From: Desulfobulbaceae bacterium
Lineage (GTDB): Bacteria > Desulfobacterota > Desulfobulbia > Desulfobulbales > SURF-16
Assembly: GCA_024763115.1 (NCBI GenBank)
Contig: JANTGB010000034.1
Span: forward strand, 1-12,390
Reading direction: 5' to 3'
DNA: 12,390 bases
This document shows, one piece after another, positions 6,693 through 12,390 of this stretch. How positions within the stretch are numbered: position 1 is the stretch's first letter; every line of letters starts with the position of its first letter. The notes beneath the pieces are model-generated. The model saw nothing but the letters and a program-made list of their open reading frames with translations, was not told where the DNA came from and did no database searches. The translations under genes were made by a program, and so were the position numbers.

Positions 6693-7576
6693 TGGAAATT
6701 ATAAAGACAGGGGCCGCAATGACGGCCTGGTCGAATGAAAAAATTGCCGGCGGGGAATCAATTGCCCTGGTACCCACCATGGGTTTTTTTCATGCCGGAC
6801 ATCTGGCCCTGATGGCTGCGGCCGGAAAAATGGCAAATCAGGTTGTGGTCAGTCTCTTTGTTAATCCCATTCAGTTTGGTGAAAATGAGGATCTGGATTG
6901 TTATCCGCGAAATTTTGCCGGGGATTGTGAGCTGGCCGAGCAGGAAGGGGTTGATGTTATTTTTGCCCCGAGTCCTGTGGAAATGTATCCTCCCGGTTTT
7001 CAGACTGCAATAGAAGTTAAAAAATTAAGCCTGCCCCTGTGCGGGGCTGACCGTCCCGGCCATTTTACCGGGGTAGCCACTGTGGTCGGCAAACTTTTTA
7101 ATCTGGTCAAGCCGCAGTTTGCCGTATTTGGTGAAAAGGATCTTCAGCAACTGGCAATTATCCGGCAGATGGTCGGAGATTTAAACTGGGATATTAAAAT
7201 AGTCGGCCATCCCATTGTCAGAGAAGCCGACGGCCTGGCCTTGAGCTCCCGCAACAGTTATCTGAACAGCGAGGAACGGCAGACCGGGTTGTGTCTCAAC
7301 CGTTCTCTGGAACTGGCCAGGCAGATGGCAGGTAACGGAGAAAAATCAGCGGCCCGGCTGATTGCCGCGATAAAAAAAAATATACCGTCTGCTGTTACAA
7401 TAGATTATGTAAGTATTGTCCAGGCCGATACCCTGGCCGACAGTCATGAAATTGATCAGGATTCAATACTGGCTCTGGCTGTGAAAGTGGGCAGAACCAG
7501 ATTGATAGATAACGGCAGGATACTGTTGCCGGAGGACAGAAGACAGAAGGCTGAAGACAGAAAAGGTAATACCTGA
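6692..7576 (+). CDS. panC: Pantothenate synthetase (pantoate--beta-alanine ligase)
   Basis: PanC joins pantoate and beta-alanine using ATP, giving pantothenate, the precursor of coenzyme A; it is cytoplasmic. The 294-residue product carries the class signatures: PTMGFFHAGH (28-37; the nucleotidyl-transfer HxGH with H34 and H37), FVNPIQFGENEDL, the ATP/pantoate-binding FGEKDLQQ (146-153), READGLALSSRN (177-188) and C-terminal GRTRLIDN. The usual LH before the HxGH motif is FH here, a mild change. The core normally ends soon after RLIDN. This copy has an extra charged tail (EDRRQKAEDRKGNT) encoded by a tandem GACAGAA repeat. The start overlaps the stop of the TPR gene, with GGAGGG about 18 bases upstream. 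panD follows after 24 bases, so the two pathway steps are together. Confidence 0.97.
   Translation: MEIIKTGAAMTAWSNEKIAGGESIALVPTMGFFHAGHLALMAAAGKMANQVVVSLFVNPIQFGENEDLDCYPRNFAGDCELAEQEGVDVIFAPSPVEMYPPGFQTAIEVKKLSLPLCGADRPGHFTGVATVVGKLFNLVKPQFAVFGEKDLQQLAIIRQMVGDLNWDIKIVGHPIVREADGLALSSRNSYLNSEERQTGLCLNRSLELARQMAGNGEKSAARLIAAIKKNIPSAVTIDYVSIVQADTLADSHEIDQDSILALAVKVGRTRLIDNGRILLPEDRRQKAEDRKGNT
7534..7566 (+). repeat. GACAGAA short repeat in the 3' end of panC
   Basis: GACAGAA occurs at 7535-7541, 7542-7548 and 7556-7562 within the last codons of panC. It encodes a charged EDRRQKAEDRK tail beyond the conserved enzyme core. Similar RRQK/EDR-coding repeats turn up in unrelated intergenic or C-terminal positions in environmental bacteria (from memory), suggesting a mobile or slippage-prone sequence. 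Confidence 0.6.
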
Positions 7577-7600
7577 ACCACTGAATCCGGAACCCCGATC

Positions 7601-7969
7601 ATGCAACGTTTAATGCTGAAATCAAAGATTCACAAGGCCACCATTACCCAGGCCAATCTGGACTATAACGGCAGTCTGACCATTGACAGTGACCTGATGG
7701 CGGCAGTCGGTCTGGTTCCTTTTGAGAAAATAGAAGTTTATAACATTAATAACGGCGAGCGTTTTAACACCTATACCATTACCGGCGAGCCCGGCAGCGG
7801 AGTAATCGGCTTAAATGGCGCGGCAGCGCGCAAAGGGCTGGTTGGTGACCGGATTATTATTGTCAGTTATGCCATGTTCGGCGCTGATGAACTGGCCGGA
7901 TACAGCCCGGAAATCGTGATTCTTGACCAAAATAACCGGATCAGAGAACGGATTTCCGGTGATTTTTAG
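7601..7969 (+). CDS. panD: Aspartate 1-decarboxylase, pyruvoyl-dependent proenzyme
   Basis: PanD makes beta-alanine from L-aspartate and so supplies the second substrate of PanC. The 122-residue proenzyme self-cleaves between Gly24 and Ser25 (YNGSLTID), turning Ser25 into the pyruvoyl cofactor. K9, R54, T57 and Y58, known active-site or processing residues in the family, are all at the expected positions. Length and N-terminus (MQRLMLKSKIHKATIT) match the family, which supports the start despite a weak ribosome site (CCGGAA, 7587-7592). It lies between panC (24 bases) and mqnB (21 bases). Because it is the self-processing PanD type, a PanZ-like factor may assist maturation in some bacteria; none is seen here. 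Confidence 0.97.
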   Translation: MQRLMLKSKIHKATITQANLDYNGSLTIDSDLMAAVGLVPFEKIEVYNINNGERFNTYTITGEPGSGVIGLNGAAARKGLVGDRIIIVSYAMFGADELAGYSPEIVILDQNNRIRERISGDF

Positions 7970-7990
7970 CTTTGTGGGAGCAGGCGAAAA

Positions 7991-8644
7991 ATGAAGCTTT
8001 TGTTTGTCTGCGCCACTGAAATGGAAATGGCGCCGCTTAAGGCTGAACTGGTCGGCCGTCCTGCTGTCGAATTATTGGTATCCGGTGTCGGGTTGGTGGC
8101 AAGCTCCTGTTCAGTCAGTCGATTTCTGGCCTCCCATCCGGGCGAAATCCGGGTAGTAATAAATTTTGGCGTGGCCGGGGCATATGTGGGCTCAGGGGCC
8201 GGTCTTCTCGATATCTGCCTGGCTGAGAAAGAGGTGCTGGGTGATTTCGGGCTCTGCTTTAATGGCCGTATTGAGCCCTTTAAGCAGGAAAAGATGACGG
8301 CGCCGGATTCTTTTTCCCTGGCCTTTCCTGTCTTGCAGCGGGCTGAAGAAATATTTACGAAAAAAACAATACCCTTTAAAAAAGGAATTTTTGTCACGGT
8401 TAACTGCGCAAGCGCTACAGCGGCAAGGGGTGATTTTTTATGCAGATCCCATGGCGCCCTGGCGGAAAATATGGAAGGCGCGGCAATTGCCGGGGCCTGC
8501 CGGGGGGAGGGAATCCCTCTGGTTGAAGTGCGTTGTATAAGCAACATGGTCGAAGACCGCAATACGAAAACCTGGTGCCTGGCCGATGCCTGTGAAAAGA
8601 GCGCCGGGGTTGCCGCCTGTCTGGCTGACTCTTTGTTTGAATAA
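7991..8644 (+). CDS. mqnB: Futalosine hydrolase
   Basis: MqnB removes hypoxanthine from futalosine to give dehypoxanthine futalosine in the alternative menaquinone pathway. The 217-residue product has the nucleosidase fold of the MTA/SAH nucleosidase group: N-terminal KLLFVCATEMEM, SGVG (31-34), NFGVAGAY (58-65) and the ribose-binding ENMEGAA (159-165), followed by VEVRCISNMVEDRN. The last part (SNMVEDR) favours futalosine hydrolase over MtnN-type nucleosidases, and mqnD immediately downstream confirms it. GGGAG and AGG lie upstream of the ATG. A gap of only 4 bases to mqnD points to coupled translation. mqnA, mqnC and mqnE are not in the window and must be elsewhere. Confidence 0.93.
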   Translation: MKLLFVCATEMEMAPLKAELVGRPAVELLVSGVGLVASSCSVSRFLASHPGEIRVVINFGVAGAYVGSGAGLLDICLAEKEVLGDFGLCFNGRIEPFKQEKMTAPDSFSLAFPVLQRAEEIFTKKTIPFKKGIFVTVNCASATAARGDFLCRSHGALAENMEGAAIAGACRGEGIPLVEVRCISNMVEDRNTKTWCLADACEKSAGVAACLADSLFE

Positions 8645-8648
8645 ATCC

Positions 8649-9488
8649 ATGCCGTTATCCCTTGGCTTTTCTCCCTGCCCCAATGATACTTTTATTTTCC
8701 ATGATCTGGTTCATGGACTGGTAGCGGATTGCCCTGATTTCACTGAGCCGGAGCCGGCTGATGTCGAAACTTTAAATTTATGGGCCATGCAGGCCAGGCT
8801 GGATGTTACCAAGCTATCCTTTCATGCTCTGGGCCATGTGCTGGATGATTATGTCATGCTGAGCTCGGGCAGTGCCCTGGGCCGGGGTTGCGGGCCTCTG
8901 CTGGTGACGGATCAGAAAAAGTCTGATTTGCCGCTGAAAAAAATGAGGGTGGCAATTCCGGGACAATATACTACGGCTGCCATGCTCATGCGCCTCTTTG
9001 CCCCTTCCTGCCGGCAGACATTCGTGCTTAATTTTGCCGAAATTATGCCTGCCGTCATTCAGGGCCGATTTGATGCCGGAGTAATTATCCATGAAAGCCG
9101 TTTTACTTATCAACAGTATGGCTTGGTATGTCTTCAGGATCTTGGTTCCTGGTGGGAAGAATTGACCGGCCATCCTGTTCCTCTGGGATGCATTGCCGCC
9201 CGGCGTTCTCTGGGCAGTGATCTTATCCGCCGCATTGATAAATCTATCAGGAACAGTTTGAGGCAGGCCTTTGCCGAGCCGGAGCGCAGCATGCCTTATA
9301 TAAAAAAATATGCCGGAGAAATGGATGAAGAAATAATAAAAAGTCACATCAGGCTTTATGTAAACAATTTTTCAGAAAATCCGGGGCAAAGCGGTCTGGC
9401 GGCAATTAGCAAGTTTATCAGTATGGGGATGGAGAATAAAATATTTAAGCCTTCATCTGAGGCGATTAATCAGCTAATAGCTGTTTGA
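8649..9488 (+). CDS. mqnD: 1,4-dihydroxy-6-naphthoate synthase
   Basis: MqnD converts cyclic dehypoxanthine futalosine to 1,4-dihydroxy-6-naphthoate, the step after MqnC in the futalosine pathway. The 279-residue product shows the family pattern: LGFSPCPNDTFIF (5-17), DVTKLSFHAL (52-61), GRGCGPLLV (79-87), PGQYTTAAMLM, and GVIIHESRFTYQ (144-155), whose His is the proposed catalytic residue. The fold resembles periplasmic binding proteins but no signal peptide is present, as expected. The frame is open upstream to an ATG at 8586 inside mqnB. I chose 8649 because the conserved N-terminus starts there and the extra 21 residues look unlike the family. No strong ribosome site precedes it, so coupling to mqnB is likely. 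It is probably the last gene of the operon. Confidence 0.95.
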   Translation: MPLSLGFSPCPNDTFIFHDLVHGLVADCPDFTEPEPADVETLNLWAMQARLDVTKLSFHALGHVLDDYVMLSSGSALGRGCGPLLVTDQKKSDLPLKKMRVAIPGQYTTAAMLMRLFAPSCRQTFVLNFAEIMPAVIQGRFDAGVIIHESRFTYQQYGLVCLQDLGSWWEELTGHPVPLGCIAARRSLGSDLIRRIDKSIRNSLRQAFAEPERSMPYIKKYAGEMDEEIIKSHIRLYVNNFSENPGQSGLAAISKFISMGMENKIFKPSSEAINQLIAV

Positions 9489-9532
9489 TGGTAACAATTA
9501 TGCAAAAGAAACAAAAAGACCCTTAATCATGG

Positions 9533-9562
9533 TTGACAATATTTCTATTCGTACTATATAAT
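9533..9562 (+). promoter_or_regulatory. Near-consensus sigma-70 promoter for ilvB
   Basis: A perfect TTGACA (9533-9538) and a perfect TATAAT (9557-9562) are separated by 18 bases. Transcription would start near 9570, leaving a leader of about 60 bases before ilvB. That leader has no short peptide rich in Leu, Ile or Val codons and no obvious attenuator hairpin or T-box, so classical attenuation is not supported. Confidence 0.75.
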
Positions 9563-9632
9563 TTCGACCTTGTTTAATTTTTGATATTACATTTGTTATT
9601 GTTACATTAATCATAACGCAGGAAGAAATCTT

Positions 9633-11333
9633 ATGAAAGTCACTGGAGCGCAAGCTTTATTAAAATGTCTTGAAGAACAGAAAGTGGAGACAATCTTCGG
9701 TTTTCCCGGGGGAGCGGTAATTGATCTTTATGATGAAATTATGAAGAGCGACAAGCTAACTCATGTTCTGGTTCGCCACGAGCAGGGCGCTGTTCACGCT
9801 GCTGATGCTTACGGCAGGGTCAGGGGCGAGGTCGGTGTTGCTCTGGTTACCTCCGGGCCCGGCGCTACCAATACTGTTACCGGAATTGCCTCAGCCTATC
9901 TGGATTCAATACCTCTGGTTGTCTTTACCGGCCAGGTTCCAACCGGGCTTATCGGCAATGACGCTTTTCAGGAAGTAGATATTGTCGGAATCACCCGGCC
10001 ATGCACCAAGCATAATTATCTGATTAAAGATGTCAAAGATCTGGTACCCACAGTCCGTGAGGCCTTTCATATTGCCCAGACAGGCCGGCCCGGCCCGGTG
10101 CTAATTGATCTGCCTAAGGATGTCATGGCTGCCAAGGTTAAATTCCCTGAGCTTAAACCCGTTAAAATGCGGACCTACAAGCCTACTTATGAGCCTCATC
10201 CCGGTCAGATTGACAAATGCTGCAAGACAATTCTCCGGGCTAAAAAACCGGTTCTTTACATCGGCGGCGGCGTTATAGCCTCCAATGCCCATGAAGAAGT
10301 AACCGAACTGGCCAGAAAATTGAATATTCCGGTAACCATGACCCTGATGGGCCTGGGCGGTTTCCCCGGAACCGACGCTTTGTCCATGGGAATGCTGGGA
10401 ATGCACGGCACCTATTATTCCAACATGGCAGTTGCCAAGTGCGATCTGCTGATCGGGGTTGGAGCCCGTTTTGATGACAGGGTTACCGGCCGCATTGACG
10501 CCTTTGCTCCTCATGCGAAAATTATTCATATTGATATCGATCCCACCTCCATCAGTAAAAATGTCAAAGTTGACATTCCCATTGTTGCTGATTGCAAACA
10601 TGCCCTGTCGGCCATGAATACCTGGTTTGATCGCAGCGACAAGTTTAATGCTGATGAGGTCAAGGGAATCAGAGAGCCGTGGCTGGAGAAAATCAAGGAA
10701 TGGAAAGCGCGTCATCCCCTGGGATATGTTAAGGAAACGGATAAAATCAAACCCCAGTTTGTTGTCCAGAAACTGCATGAACTTACCAAGGGTGACGCGA
10801 TCATTACCACTGAGGTCGGTCAGAACCAGATGTGGGCCGCCCAGTTTTATCATTTTAATCATCCCCGCGCCTTTATGACCTCCGGCGGCCTCGGAGTAAT
10901 GGGATATGGTTTCCCGGCCGCAATCGGGGCTCAGATGGCGGCAAGAGATCGGGTTGTAATTGATATAGCCGGTGATGGTAGTCTGCAGATGAATATTCAG
11001 GAGATGGCCACGGCAAAGCAGTATAATTGCCCGGTCAAAATAGCCCTGTTGAACAATAATTATCTGGGTATGGTTCGCCAATGGCAGGAACTGTTTTATG
11101 ATAAACGTTATTCCGCCACAGTTCTGGATGTTGCTCCTGATTTTGTCGCTCTGGCTGAGGCTTATGGTCATGTTGGCTTACGGGCCACCAAGCCATCGGA
11201 AGTCGTCCCGGTTATCAAGGAAGCTCTGGCCACCGACAGTCTGGTGCTGATGGATTTTGTCATTGACCGCGAAGAGGGGGTTTATCCCATGGTTCCGGCA
11301 GGCAAGGCGACAACAGAGATGTTACTGGTTTGA
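9633..11333 (+). CDS. ilvB: Acetolactate synthase (AHAS) large, catalytic subunit
   Basis: This enzyme condenses two pyruvates to 2-acetolactate, or pyruvate with 2-ketobutyrate to 2-aceto-2-hydroxybutyrate, the first common step toward valine, leucine and isoleucine. The 566-residue product has the three domains of ThDP enzymes. The PYR domain has FGFPGGAVIDLYD and the catalytic Glu50 in VRHEQGAVHAADAYGR. The middle domain contains the FAD-contacting GVGARFDDRVTGR. The PP domain has the ThDP-Mg site GDGSLQMNIQEM followed by NNNYLGMVRQWQ. The GMLGMHG segment is typical of biosynthetic AHAS rather than of catabolic AlsS. AGGAAG sits 7 bases before the ATG, and a strong promoter lies about 70 bases upstream. 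The regulatory subunit gene follows after an unusually long 331-bp gap. Confidence 0.97.
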   Translation: MKVTGAQALLKCLEEQKVETIFGFPGGAVIDLYDEIMKSDKLTHVLVRHEQGAVHAADAYGRVRGEVGVALVTSGPGATNTVTGIASAYLDSIPLVVFTGQVPTGLIGNDAFQEVDIVGITRPCTKHNYLIKDVKDLVPTVREAFHIAQTGRPGPVLIDLPKDVMAAKVKFPELKPVKMRTYKPTYEPHPGQIDKCCKTILRAKKPVLYIGGGVIASNAHEEVTELARKLNIPVTMTLMGLGGFPGTDALSMGMLGMHGTYYSNMAVAKCDLLIGVGARFDDRVTGRIDAFAPHAKIIHIDIDPTSISKNVKVDIPIVADCKHALSAMNTWFDRSDKFNADEVKGIREPWLEKIKEWKARHPLGYVKETDKIKPQFVVQKLHELTKGDAIITTEVGQNQMWAAQFYHFNHPRAFMTSGGLGVMGYGFPAAIGAQMAARDRVVIDIAGDGSLQMNIQEMATAKQYNCPVKIALLNNNYLGMVRQWQELFYDKRYSATVLDVAPDFVALAEAYGHVGLRATKPSEVVPVIKEALATDSLVLMDFVIDREEGVYPMVPAGKATTEMLLV

Positions 11334-11370
11334 TATCCGGTAAAAGTCCGGCAGCGCTCCGGCAGTATGC

Positions 11371-11422
11371 GCTCAGGACGGCGCAGTATACTGATGCTAT
11401 GCAAGACAGCCTGATCCTGTAC
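11371..11422. repeat. Palindromic intergenic repeat, degenerate copy R2
   Basis: The loop and right inner arm of R1 are recognisable: GCAGTATACTGATGCTATG then GACAGCCTGATC, compared with GCAGCATACTAATGCCATG and GACAGCCTGATC in R1. The left arm is eroded to tcagg (11373-11377), and outer arms are not clear. There is no MITE insertion, so it acts as an empty site for comparison with R1. Confidence 0.6.
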
Positions 11423-11517
11423 AAATGGGGTGTTGCTGAACTTTTAATGAACAGAGCAGGAGATTAAGCCGCTATTTCCGACGATTACGATATCTGCCGT
11501 ATAAACTTAATATTTTT

Positions 11518-11625
11518 GTAACTATTCAGATGTGCTTTAGATGTATTTAATCAGGCTGTTGCAGCATACTGGCGTTAGGCACGACAGCCTGACCGGACGC
11601 AGATGAAGCGCAGCTGAATAGTTAC
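11518..11625. repeat. Palindromic intergenic repeat, intact copy R3
   Basis: This 108-bp copy has perfect 12-base outer arms, GTAACTATTCAG (11518-11529) and CTGAATAGTTAC (11614-11625), and perfect 9-base inner arms, TCAGGCTGT (11551-11559) and ACAGCCTGA (11584-11592). The region between the outer and inner arms pairs only in part. It ends 39 bases before the ilvN start and would fold into a long hairpin in an ilvB-ilvN transcript, where it could influence mRNA stability or the ratio of the two subunits (inference). Confidence 0.8.
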
Positions 11626-11664
11626 ATATTTTTTATAAATAATATGACTACTTAGGGTATTCTC

Positions 11665-12144
11665 ATGAAACATACCATTTCCGTATTATTACAAAACAAA
11701 CCAGGTGTTCTTTCCCGGGTTACCGGACTTTTCAGTGGCCGGGGATTTAACATTGAAAGTCTGTCTGTTGCCCAGACCCTGGAGAAAGATGTCTCCTGTC
11801 TTACTCTGGTAACTTCAGGCGACAGTAATATTATTGAACAAATCACCAAACAACTTCATAAATTAATTGATATTATTAAGGTAACTGATATATCTGAAAC
11901 CGAATATGTTGAGCGGGATATGGCACTTATCAGGGTTAAGGCCGAGTCAACTACCAGGGCCGAAGTACTCAGGATAACCGATATTTTCCGGGGCAGAGTT
12001 GTTGATGTCGGAGCCAAGAGTTATGCTGTAGAGGTCACCGGTTCCTGCGGCAAGGTTCAGGCTGCCGTTGATCTCCTGCGTCCCATAGGTATTCAGGAGA
12101 TTGTTCGCACCGGAACTATAGCCATGACCAGGGCGGCTAAATAG
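11665..12144 (+). CDS. ilvN: Acetolactate synthase small, regulatory subunit
   Basis: The 159-residue subunit activates the IlvB catalytic subunit and usually confers feedback inhibition by valine. Residues about 3-75 form an ACT domain with the typical LLQNKPGVLSRVTGLF and SGRGFNIESLSV. Residues about 85-157 form the C-terminal small-subunit domain (RDMALIRVKAEST, then FRGRVVDVGAKSYAVEVTG, then GIQEIVRTGTIAMTRA). Length is normal for the family (the IlvN/IlvH long form). AGGG lies 7 bases before the ATG. The gene is separated from ilvB by repeats instead of being tightly linked, and ilvC, which often follows, is not in the window: a terminator-like hairpin comes next. Confidence 0.96.
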   Translation: MKHTISVLLQNKPGVLSRVTGLFSGRGFNIESLSVAQTLEKDVSCLTLVTSGDSNIIEQITKQLHKLIDIIKVTDISETEYVERDMALIRVKAESTTRAEVLRITDIFRGRVVDVGAKSYAVEVTGSCGKVQAAVDLLRPIGIQEIVRTGTIAMTRAAK

Positions 12145-12206
12145 TTTTATTGTTATTTTCGACACTTTCCGGCTATAGCGCCATTTGTGTTGAAATTAAA
12201 TTAAAA

Positions 12207-12256
12207 AAAAACCACAATGAACATGGGAGAATTTTTCCTGTGGACTTTGTGGTTTT
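12207..12256. terminator. Hairpin terminator after ilvN, possibly bidirectional
   Basis: AAAACCACAA (12207-12216) and TTGTGGTTTT (12247-12256) are perfectly complementary over 10 bases. The interior can add further pairing (acatggga with tcctgt). A run of A precedes the left arm, and TTTT-atag-TTTT overlaps and follows the right arm, so it could end transcription on either strand. It lies 62 bases after the ilvN stop. Confidence 0.65.
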
Positions 12257-12267
12257 ATAGTTTTAAT

Positions 12268-12287
12268 GTAACGTAACCGTTCACCAG
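12268..12287. repeat. 20-bp dispersed repeat, copy 2
   Basis: This is an exact second copy of the 20-base sequence at 5871-5890. It is followed at 12331 by a member of the palindromic repeat family. Confidence 0.75.
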
Positions 12288-12330
12288 GGCACAAAATTTT
12301 CGATAACCTTCAGTCCTGTAAGTGTTTACC

Positions 12331-12390
12331 AGTGCCTTAGATTCGTTCGTTTGGGACTTCGAAGCATACTTGTGCTATTCGAGAAGGCCC
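12331..12390. repeat. Palindromic intergenic repeat, partial copy R4 cut by the window edge
   Basis: The stretch AGTGCCTTAGATTCGTTCG, then gaagcatacttgtgctat, matches the left half of R1 (gtgctttagatgtgttcg, then gcagcatactaatgccat) with scattered differences. The right arm would lie beyond the window. It is a diverged member or a sister family. Confidence 0.5.

Larger units (their letters stand above)
11334..11664. other. Spacer between ilvB and ilvN holding two repeat copies
   Basis: There is no gene in this 331-bp stretch. It contains tccggcag twice (11347-11354, 11358-11365), a degenerate palindromic repeat copy (R2), an AT-rich stretch and a well-preserved copy (R3). No good terminator with a T run is visible, so read-through from ilvB to ilvN remains possible. 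No convincing separate promoter for ilvN was found. Confidence 0.65.

Noticed and set aside
7966..8562. A 198-codon minus-strand frame opposite mqnB
   Set aside because: It is antisense to a clear MqnB gene with intact motifs; the Ser/Arg/Pro-rich product is typical of a shadow frame.
8586..8648. Longer mqnD start inside mqnB
   Set aside because: The conserved family N-terminus begins at 8649, and the extra residues are mqnB sequence read in another frame.
9489..9632. Leader-peptide attenuator or T-box upstream of ilvB
   Set aside because: The leader after the predicted start is only about 60 bases, with no branched-chain codon run, no T-box sequence and no terminator hairpin.
10101..11171. 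A 356-codon open frame on the minus strand opposite ilvB
   Set aside because: It lies entirely antisense to a strongly conserved gene, and its translation looks like no known family and lacks domain structure. It is a codon-bias shadow.

Overview
The window looks like chromosomal DNA of a Gram-negative anaerobe or microaerophile. Desulfobacterota (the former Deltaproteobacteria) is my best guess. It rests on the futalosine menaquinone genes mqnB and mqnD, a pantothenate cluster, split acetolactate synthase genes, an HD-GYP signalling protein and moderate GC content. This placement is inferred from gene content only, not from a marker gene.

Layout: (1) Positions 1-5482, minus strand, hold four tightly packed genes read right to left: a cyclic-nucleotide-binding/SAM-methyltransferase protein, a six-TM PAS HD-GYP sensor, a second cyclic-nucleotide-binding/methyltransferase protein, and a second six-TM PAS sensor cut by the window edge. 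The second pair is a diverged copy of the first, so the locus is a duplicated two-gene module. (2) Positions 5483-6026 are a divergent intergenic region. It holds a palindromic repeat whose loop has been interrupted by a 134-bp MITE-like element with terminal inverted repeats and a TAA target duplication. (3) Positions 6027-9488, plus strand, hold a membrane-anchored TPR protein, panC, panD, mqnB and mqnD, closely spaced and probably one operon. (4) Positions 9489-12144 hold ilvB behind a near-consensus sigma-70 promoter, then a 331-bp spacer with two further members of the palindromic repeat family, then ilvN. (5) Positions 12145-12390 hold a hairpin terminator and a fourth, truncated repeat copy.

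How the genes work together: PanC and PanD make pantothenate (the CoA precursor), MqnB and MqnD act in menaquinone synthesis, and IlvB with IlvN catalyse the first common step of branched-chain amino acid synthesis; all of this is ordinary metabolism. The unusual part is the minus-strand module. Each copy pairs a methyltransferase carrying an N-terminal cyclic-nucleotide sensor with a polytopic membrane sensor, and one sensor has a complete c-di-GMP phosphodiesterase-type HD-GYP output. The methyltransferase half resembles, from memory, proteins annotated as 3-hydroxypalmitate methyl ester (PhcB-type) synthases. Six-TM receptors next to a signal synthase recall the Phc, Cqs and Lqs quorum-sensing systems. 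A duplicated signal-synthase/receptor module feeding c-di-GMP turnover is therefore a reasonable hypothesis, but it is not shown by the sequence alone.
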